Positions 57,851-64,000 of a stretch of 64,000 nt of DNA are shown one piece after another. How positions within the stretch are numbered: position 1 is the stretch's first letter; every line of letters starts with the position of its first letter. Source of the DNA: Chlorocebus sabaeus (lineage: Eukaryota; Chordata; Mammalia; Primates; Cercopithecidae); contig NC_132915.1 of assembly GCF_047675955.1 (NCBI RefSeq), forward strand, positions 1,277,001 to 1,341,000, read 5' to 3'. Position numbers and translations under genes: made by a program. Under the pieces are notes generated by a model. That model did no database searches and had not been told where the DNA came from. It saw nothing but the letters and a program-made list of their open reading frames with translations.

Positions 57851-58489
57851 AGATTCCTCAAAAGAAGCTCATGACCTACTAAAAGAAAGGGAAATCAATA
57901 TTCCATATCTTCCTCCAATTTCTTTGCTCTCCTTCAAAGCAAGATGTCTGCAAAGAGTTTTTTCTATTGTCACAACCTCTCCGCCTCTTGTCATCCCCAA
58001 GTGGGTTTCTGCTCCATCACCTCCAGAATGCAAAGCCAGGTCTCCAGTCTGTCCTCTCTGCTCTTGGCCTCTCGTCAGGTCGTCCCGGTGGCCCCTCCCT
58101 TCTTCCTGTGCACCTGCCCCTCACCCTGTCCTGTCTGACCCTGCTGCCTCTTGCCCTCTCGACACCATGCTGGCTTCTCAACATCGCAGGGCTGCCGGCC
58201 TCCCTTGGCCGTGCTCTCCCTAGCTGCCTGAGCGCTCAAACACAGCTGCATGCCACTGGCCCCAGATGAAACCCCCAACCCTGACCTCTATCCTGGGCTC
58301 CAGATTTACAGGCCCTCCTGCCTATGTCACCTTCAGAACATATCCGGCCTCCACGCGCGTTCCCACATTGCTCCATCGGACCCATCTGCCTTGGTCCCAG
58401 CCAGCAGGATGGTATCCCCTGGACTCCCGCATCAATCTCCCTTCCAGTCTCCTGGCTCCCTCCCTGGCCAGAATGATTTGATTTGAAAA
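57851..58489. other. C-rich intergenic sequence
   Basis: A C/T-rich stretch with several overlapping plus-strand frames (57924-58486) rich in Pro, Ser and Leu. No domain is visible and the frames overlap in all three phases, so they reflect composition. Confidence 0.4.
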
Positions 58490-58690
58490 CACAGTTCAGA
58501 TTCTGTTACTCCCCTGCTTCCTGCCCTCCACCAACTTTCCACGGCACTTAAAATGGAAGGAAAATGACAGCCCAAGTCTTTACTGCAGCTTCCAGAGTTG
58601 CATATGCTCTGGCCCCTGCCTCCTGGAGATCTCATCTCCTGCCTTCTTTGATCCATCTGGGGCAGAGCGATGGGAGTGGCCAGCCCTAGG
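58490..58690. repeat. Possible LINE2-type fragment
   Basis: 'ttcagattctgttactcccctgcttcctgccctccaccaactttcc' and 'tatgctctggcccctgcctcctggagatctcatctcctgcc' resemble an L2-type consensus ('tcactcccctgcttaaaaccctccaatggc...gatctggcccc'). Confidence 0.35.
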
Positions 58691-59384
58691 TGCAGGCTAT
58701 AAGTGTGTGCACTGACCACAGAATATTAACAGATTGGTAAAACCATCGCAGTTGGTATGATTTTTATTATCACCATGAGTTAGCAATTCTAAACAACCTC
58801 AGGGATAAAATACTCCTTCCCTGAAAAATAAAGCATGTGTTGGTCTGAGTTATAAGCTATTGCTGAGTGCATGTGGAATTTTAACAATGTATAGGTAAGC
58901 TTAAAATTAGCACATTTGTATCACGTATCCTTTAATAGACATTGTATTTTACACGGAAGTTAATTTAGAGACCCCCAGGCACAGCAGTCAGGGAAGGTGC
59001 CGCTACACACACTGGTTTGGAGAGTGAGTGTGTAACAGTTTGTGGCCATTCAGGCTGTCTTTGGGGACAGTGTGCCTCTGATCCAATGATCCCATAATGC
59101 TTTCAAAGATGAAAAACAGAGGTTGACTGACTTCAATTCAGTTTTCGATGTGGCTCTTAGAAGTTTTTAGTTTCAAAAAAAAGAGAGCGTTCTTTTTAAA
59201 TTGCTAGCTATTTTATAACTTATAAAAAATAAAAAATAATGATGGCTCTGGATTGCTACATGATTATTATAGAAAAGGATTTTGTCACACAGAGGAAAGC
59301 AAGCGTTAACAAATACCTCCCGGCGTTGCTGTATTTCCTCGGACACATCAAGCTTGATCTTGACTCTGAGCCTTCACTCTAGCT
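58691..59384. other. Intergenic AT-rich sequence, no recognised feature
   Basis: Nothing recognised on either strand. Confidence 0.4.
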
Positions 59385-59612
59385 CGGTGGTTCGCAACCA
59401 GGGCAGTTTGGCCCCCAGGACATTGGCCAAGGCTGGGGACATTTTGACCATCACAACGAGGGATGGGGTATAGGAGTTGCTACTGGTATCCGGTGGTCAG
59501 AGCCCCGGGATGCTGCTGAGTGTCCTGCAGTGCACAGGACAGTGGCCCGAAGGAAAGAATTATCTGGTCCAAAATGCTGATAATGCCAAAGTGAGAAGGT
59601 TTAGAAACGCTG
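59385..59612 (+). mobile_element. MER20-like hAT non-autonomous DNA transposon
   Basis: About 228 bp with diverged terminal inverted repeats (ggtggttcgcaacc at the start, ggtttagaaacgctg at the end). The internal text 'ttggcccccaggacattggcc', 'ggatgctgctgagtgtcctgcagtgcacaggacag' and 'agaattatctggtccaaaatgc' is in consensus order. No transposase gene, as expected for this class. No 8-bp duplication recognised. Confidence 0.8.
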
Positions 59613-59738
59613 CTGTCCTCTCTGCCTAGAACATGCCTGCATGAGAGCTTCTCACGGCTCATTCCTTGACACTGAAGTCTCAGAATCAAAGGAACCTCCC
59701 TGTAGAGGTTTCCCCTGACCAGCCCCCCAGAGCGGAAC

Positions 59739-60325
59739 TGAGTCGGTGTTGAAGGGTGGAACGGGTTTGAATGTGAAGGGATAGAAGTCAGTACTGAAGG
59801 GTGGAACGGGTTTGAATGTGAAGGAATAGAAGTCAGTACTGAAGGGTGGAACGGGTTTGAATGTGAAGGAATAGAAGTCGGTACTGAAGGGTGGAATGGG
59901 TTTGAATGTGAAGGGATGGAAGTCGGTAGTGAAGGGTGGAACGGTTTGAATGTGAAGGGATAGAAGTCGGTAGTGAAGGGTGGAACGGTTTGAATGTGAA
60001 GGGATAGAAGTCGGTAGTGAAAGGTGGAACGGGTTTGAATGTGAAGGGATAGAAGTCGGTAGTGAAAGGTGGAACGGGTTTGAATGTGAAGGAATAGAAG
60101 TCAGTACTGAAGGGTGGAACGGGTTTGAATGTGAAGGAATAGAAGTCGGTACTGAAGGGTGGAATGGGTTTGAATGTGAAGGAATAGAAGTCGGTACTGA
60201 AGGGTGGAACGGGTTTGAATGTGAAGGGATGGAAGTCGGTAGTGAAAGGTGGAACGGGTTTGAATGTGAAGGGATGGAAGTCGGTGCTGAAGGGTGGAAT
60301 GGGTTTGAATGTGAAGGGATGAAAG
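59739..60325. repeat. 45-bp minisatellite, 13 copies, open on both strands
   Basis: 'tttgaatgtgaa' recurs at 59765, 59810, 59855, 59900, 59944, 59989, 60034, 60079, 60124, 60169, 60214, 60259 and 60304, so the spacing is 45 bp with two 44-bp units. Variants are 'aacggg/aatggg', 'gtcggtagt/gtcagtact' and 'gggatag/ggaatag'. Because 45 is a multiple of three and the unit lacks stops in several frames, an antisense frame (59652-60656) stays open for 334 codons with Pro/Ser/His-rich 15-residue repeats, and a sense frame (59980-60357) for 125 codons. The two 44-bp units shift the antisense frame without ending it. Confidence 0.97.
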
Positions 60326-60634
60326 CAAGAGCAATGCAGCCAGAGGGCATTTCATGAGCAGAGGTGTGAAAGCTGACACAGTGTGGCACAAAAGAAAGCA
60401 GCAAGCATTTTGCTTTGACTGGACGGGGGATATGGAAGGGGAGTAATGGAGAACAAGGTTTCAATGGCAGTGAGGGCTGGGTGCTCCAATACACCAGAAC
60501 TGTTGGCTGAGGTGTTGGGCCTCCCTGACCTGTGGATGTGAAGCCACTAAGAGCTTTAAAGAATGCAGGCGAGATGACTGGAGCTTCAGGAAAAGGAACC
60601 TTGAAACACTGCTGAAGAAGAATCAGGTTTTTGG
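60326..60634. other. Flank of the 45-bp VNTR
   Basis: Unique-looking. It holds the 5' part of the antisense open frame, which starts in Alu-adjacent sequence at 60656. No promoter motif recognised. Confidence 0.4.
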
Positions 60635-60928
60635 CTAAATCAGTGCAGTGACTCACACCTGGAATCCCAGCACTTTGAGAGGTTGAGGCGGGAGGATGCT
60701 TGAGGTCAGGAGTTTGAGATTAGCCTGGGCAACATAGCAAGACCCTATCTCTGAAAACACATTAGCTGGGCATGGTGGACATGCCGTTAGCCCCAGCAAC
60801 TTGGGAGGCTGAGGCAGCAGGATGCTTGAGCCCAGTAGACTGAGGCTGCAGTGAGTTGGGATTGCACCACTGCACTCCAGCCTGGGTGACAGAGTTAGAT
60901 CCTGTCTTTAAAAAATAATAAAGAAGAA
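60635..60928 (+). mobile_element. AluJ
   Basis: Diverged dimeric Alu ('gcagtgactcacacctggaatccc' to 'gagttagatcctgtctttaaaa'). Its tail is directly followed by a younger Alu. Confidence 0.92.
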
Positions 60929-60930
60929 GA

Positions 60931-61224
60931 GGGCTGGGTGTGGTGGCTCAGGCCTGTAATTCCAGCATTTTGGGAGGCCGAGGTGGGCAGATCACGAGGT
61001 CAAGAGATCGAGACCCTCCTGGCCAACATGGTGAAAGCATCTCTACTAAAAATACATCTCTACTAAAAATACAAAAATTAGCTGGGCATGGTGCCCTGCA
61101 CCTGTAGTCCCAGGAACTCGGGAGGCTGAGGCGAGAGAATCGCTGGAACCCGAGAGGTGGAGGTTGCAGTGAGCCGAGATGGCGCCACTGCACTCCAGCC
61201 TGGTGACAGAGTGAGACTCCATCT

Positions 61225-61253
<29 letters not shown>
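60931..61253 (+). mobile_element. Younger Alu abutting the AluJ tail, with internal 17-bp duplication
   Basis: Low-divergence Alu from 'ggctgggtgtggtggctcagg' to a 29-A run (about 61226-61255). catctctactaaaaata is duplicated in tandem at 61038-61054 and 61055-61071. Head-to-tail arrangement with the AluJ fits insertion into its A-rich tail. Confidence 0.94.
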
Positions 61254-61258
<5 letters not shown>

Positions 61259-61314
61259 AATTGCTGATAGAAAGAACCGGTCTGGTTGGTGGACTGAAGA
61301 GATATCTCTGTAAT

Positions 61315-61724
61315 CCACCCTAGTAGATCCATGCTTTGAAAACAAGAAGCAAAATCTTCCTACACCAGCTCTAACCACCCACCTAAGGGTAAAAGATGCT
61401 GATGATGCCAGTCACCCACACAGAGGGCTCCATCCCCCAGGGCCGCTGGGTCACCATGGCCCACTCTCCCACTCAGACTCACCAGCTGTGTCTCCTGCTG
61501 CCAATGCCCTGAGCAGCAGTTATGCCACCAAAGCCATCACAGACACAGTCATTGCTGCTGACACACGTGGAAACTTCTGCATTGGGACAGTCTCCCACCC
61601 AAGTTGCTATGGCCAAAACCCAGGGCCCCTTACACCCCTGCTACTAAAGCTGATGCTACTATCTTCAGCGGCTGCAGACCTGCCAAGCAGGCATCCCTGC
61701 CATGATGCCAGGGCCATCTTTTGA
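61315..61724 (+). other. Unassigned open frame, ~136 codons
   Basis: One plus-strand frame is open from the end of the Alu to TGA at 61722-61724; its first ATG is at 61488 (78 codons). The peptide has Ala/Thr/Ser-rich parts (ANALSSSYATKAITDTVIAA). The DNA between 61390 and 61850 reads like coding-derived sequence in composition (many GCC, CAG, ACC codons), so a decayed retropseudogene is possible. There is no poly-A tail, no recognised family and no splice context. Confidence 0.25.
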
Positions 61725-61859
61725 AATGACCACGCTACTGGGGCCAAAGCTGTTGATGCCCTGTGGCCTCAATGGCCCATGAAGGCTTTAATTTTTTGTT
61801 ATACTCTCTGTCATTGTAGCACGTGATCATTACAACTCAGGCATGGGCCCATGAGGTCT

Positions 61860-63282
61860 GAGCTGGAGGAAAAAGTCAGTGAGACGGACACTGGGCTTGG
61901 GCTTGTCACTGTGGCAGACCCCAGCTCCCAGCCTCACTCCGCCCCACCTCAGCTGGGGCTACTCGCTGGATGGAGAGCACCAGTCAGCCCTGCTGTCTCC
62001 TCATCTCCCAGCCCCAACAACTGGCTGTCTGGCACATTTTGAACAATGAGAGGCAGGAGACCAGGAGGTGGGAAGGAACCAGCAGATAAATTCTTACCCG
62101 TCTCCATCCCCTGTTCCTTCTTCTTCATAGACAGACTCTTCCAAAGGCTCTGTGGCTCCTGTCCAGAAGGCATCTATGTGTGTGTCTCCTTGTGAAGGTG
62201 TAATCACCTCGGCAACCTCCGCCTTCCATTGGAATCCACTTTCCTTGTCTCAATTCCTTTTCTCCCCTCCCTTTACTCCTGCTGCCTGTGATTACACACT
62301 CTGAGAAAGCTCTAGTTTTAGGCCACTCTGGCTAAACTGCTCCCTCTCTGACCCTGGCCTAATGTCCATTCTGTCCTTCCTGAGGCTGTGTTTTCTTAGA
62401 AGCTCCTTGAGTCTTCGTAAACTAGGTTCCTTCTGCACTCTCTCAAGCTGCCAGGTTTGGCTGAGTTCTGTGAACCCAGCTCGGGCTGTGGGTGGGAACC
62501 CTGTAAATCAAAGTCCAATCAGGAAAACAGAGGCCAGGCCAGGGAGTCCCTCTGGAGTTTTATCGATAACAAGGATTCAGTAGAGAGAATAAAATGGCCA
62601 GTGAGGAAGGGGACTGGTAGAGCTGAAGGGGAAAAGAAGACAGAAGATAGTGAGGAAAACAAAGACACTGGCAACGCTAGGAAGCCGCTGTCACCCTAAA
62701 GGTGGGAAGGACGCGGGACAGAGGTCGCGTTACCAGACTTAGCGGAGGGGAACCGCAGCCAGCGGCAGAGCCCAGGAGCTGGGCTGCAGAGAGGATGGGG
62801 GAGGAATATTCTGGCTGCTCCCTTCTTCCTACCCTCCAGCCTCTAATCAGTTCCCCTCTTTCACCAAACCTAAGGGAAACTATTTGGTAAAAGAGCTTTT
62901 GGGAAATGAAGTTAATGAAGATCAGCGTCCAGTGAAACAGGAAAGGTGGGAGAGAGCGGGGAATGAACGGAAAGTAAGGAGGCCAACGCATAGCCCAGGA
63001 TCCAACGTCCCCAAAGCTGAGCGTCCTCCAAACAACTGGACCCTCAGAGACACTGGGCTGGGCTGAAGGTGCTTGTTCGTCGTGAAGTTTCAATGATGAT
63101 TGCCTAATGTTTTAGGTGCTCAAGGGTTTTCTTTCAAACTGAGTTTTATGATTGGGGTTGGAGGTGGGTATCCCTATTTTCCTAGATCCATGTATATCCA
63201 GCCTATGCTTGGAGTTGACACACGGCATTAGAATGTAGAAGGCAGAAAGAAAAGGTTGACATGAACATATTCCTGAAAACAG
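61860..63282. other. 1.4-kb stretch without a recognised gene
   Basis: Unassigned, moderately GC-rich. An antisense frame (62677-63093, 138 codons) and overlapping sense frames show no domain. Confidence 0.4.
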
Positions 63283-63295
63283 TAATAATTTTCCA

Positions 63296-63445
63296 GGGGA
63301 GGGATAGCGTTAGGAGAAATACCTAACGTAGATGACGGGTTGAGGGGTGCAGCAAACCACCATGGAACATGTATACTTAGGTAACAAACCTGCATGTTCT
63401 GCATATGTATCTCAGAACTTAAAGTATAATAAAAAATGATAATAA
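63296..63445 (+). mobile_element. Very short 5'-truncated L1P 3' end
   Basis: Only the last 150 bp of L1: 'ggggagggatagcgttagg', 'gggtgcagcaaaccaccatgg' and 'aacctgcatgttctgcatatg', then 'agaacttaaagtataat' and an AATAAT tail. Perfect 13-bp duplications taataattttcca at 63283-63295 and 63446-63458. Confidence 0.94.
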
Positions 63446-63458
63446 TAATAATTTTCCA

Positions 63459-64000
63459 TTTGCCAAAGCATGTAGTAATTTTTGTGACTAAGAAGCAAAG
63501 AATGTTGATTATATTTATTTATGATTAAATATTAAATTGATCAACATTAAAAGAAACTAATCCAGGTAAAGGATGCATTCATTGTTATTATATAATATAT
63601 AATATTAAGAGGAGTTAATCCATTTTAAATGAATTTAAAAATCAAATATAAGCTGGACTTTCAATTGAGATTTTACTTTTCAAATCTTAGGTTTGATCTT
63701 ATTAATTTTGATGAAAGATCAGATATGACTCTTACATAAAAATTGTTGTCTCTGTTTTGCCAATTAATGTTTTATGAGGTTTTCCACACAACAACCTCAA
63801 ATATTTTGACTAGTTACAAGTTAAAATTTGTAATTTCAAATAAAATTATCTAGATTTTGAAATGGATAGGTTTCACTAAATAATTGCTAAATATGCAATC
63901 AACTCCATGCTAGGTAGATGCAGAGATATGTGCTTTATATGCTTTTATGGGTCTGTGGCTGTGCCTTGGCTAAAGCAAGGGAATGCTTCCTGGCAGCCAA
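63459..64000. other. AT-rich end of window
   Basis: Strongly AT-rich with no gene, exon or named repeat recognised. Confidence 0.45.

Overview
This window is nuclear DNA of a catarrhine primate, most likely an Old World monkey. About two dozen Alu elements of all ages (AluJ, AluS, AluY) are present, together with primate L1, a solo ERV9/LTR12-type LTR and older mammalian repeats (MIR, L1M, MLT1-like, MER20-like). Two young Alus (20181-20469 and 34409-34706) carry variants I associate with the cercopithecid AluYRa lineage: 'ggcttgagcc' near the 5' end, 'cccgtctcgg', and 'gtggccgga'/'gtggccaga' instead of the usual 'gtggcgcga'. The Old World monkey call rests on remembered consensus sequences, not on alignment.

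I recognise no intact protein-coding gene. Nearly all long open frames are by-products of Alu or L1 antisense sequence, of CA microsatellites that lack stop codons, or of a 45-bp tandem repeat whose unit is a multiple of three. Two weaker coding hints remain: a possible terminal exon at 37317-37519 with a CxxC...HxxC pattern, and an unassigned open frame at 61315-61724.

Layout. 0-16 kb is dominated by tandem repeats: a CA/GA-type compound microsatellite (81-703), a 52-64 bp GC-rich minisatellite (8479-9385), a second large CA-type array (10649-11299), a CpG-rich segment (13330-14340) and, just after it, a ~41-copy 35-bp minisatellite (14489-15920). 16-20 kb is mostly unannotated single-copy-looking DNA. 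20-33 kb is a LINE-rich, AT-rich block with nested insertions, including two old L1M elements in opposite orientation and a younger L1 inserted into one of them. 34-37 kb stacks a young Alu, an L1 3' end, a solo LTR with 4-bp target duplications, and an Alu fragment inside an L1M. 37-59 kb is mixed intergenic sequence with Alus, MIRs, a MaLR-type LTR, a second weak CpG-rich patch (47225-47600) and several unexplained short inverted or direct repeats. 59-61 kb holds the third minisatellite (45 bp, 13 copies) and a tandem Alu pair.

Three minisatellites, two unusually long CA arrays and CpG-rich patches in 64 kb resemble a subtelomeric or GC-rich, recombination-prone region, though this is inference. 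I see no gene system, operon or defence locus. The observations most worth checking are the CpG-rich/35-bp VNTR junction, the VNTR with open frames on both strands, the putative zinc-binding exon, the 96%-identical inverted repeat at 45.5/46.4 kb, and the two perfect short hairpins.
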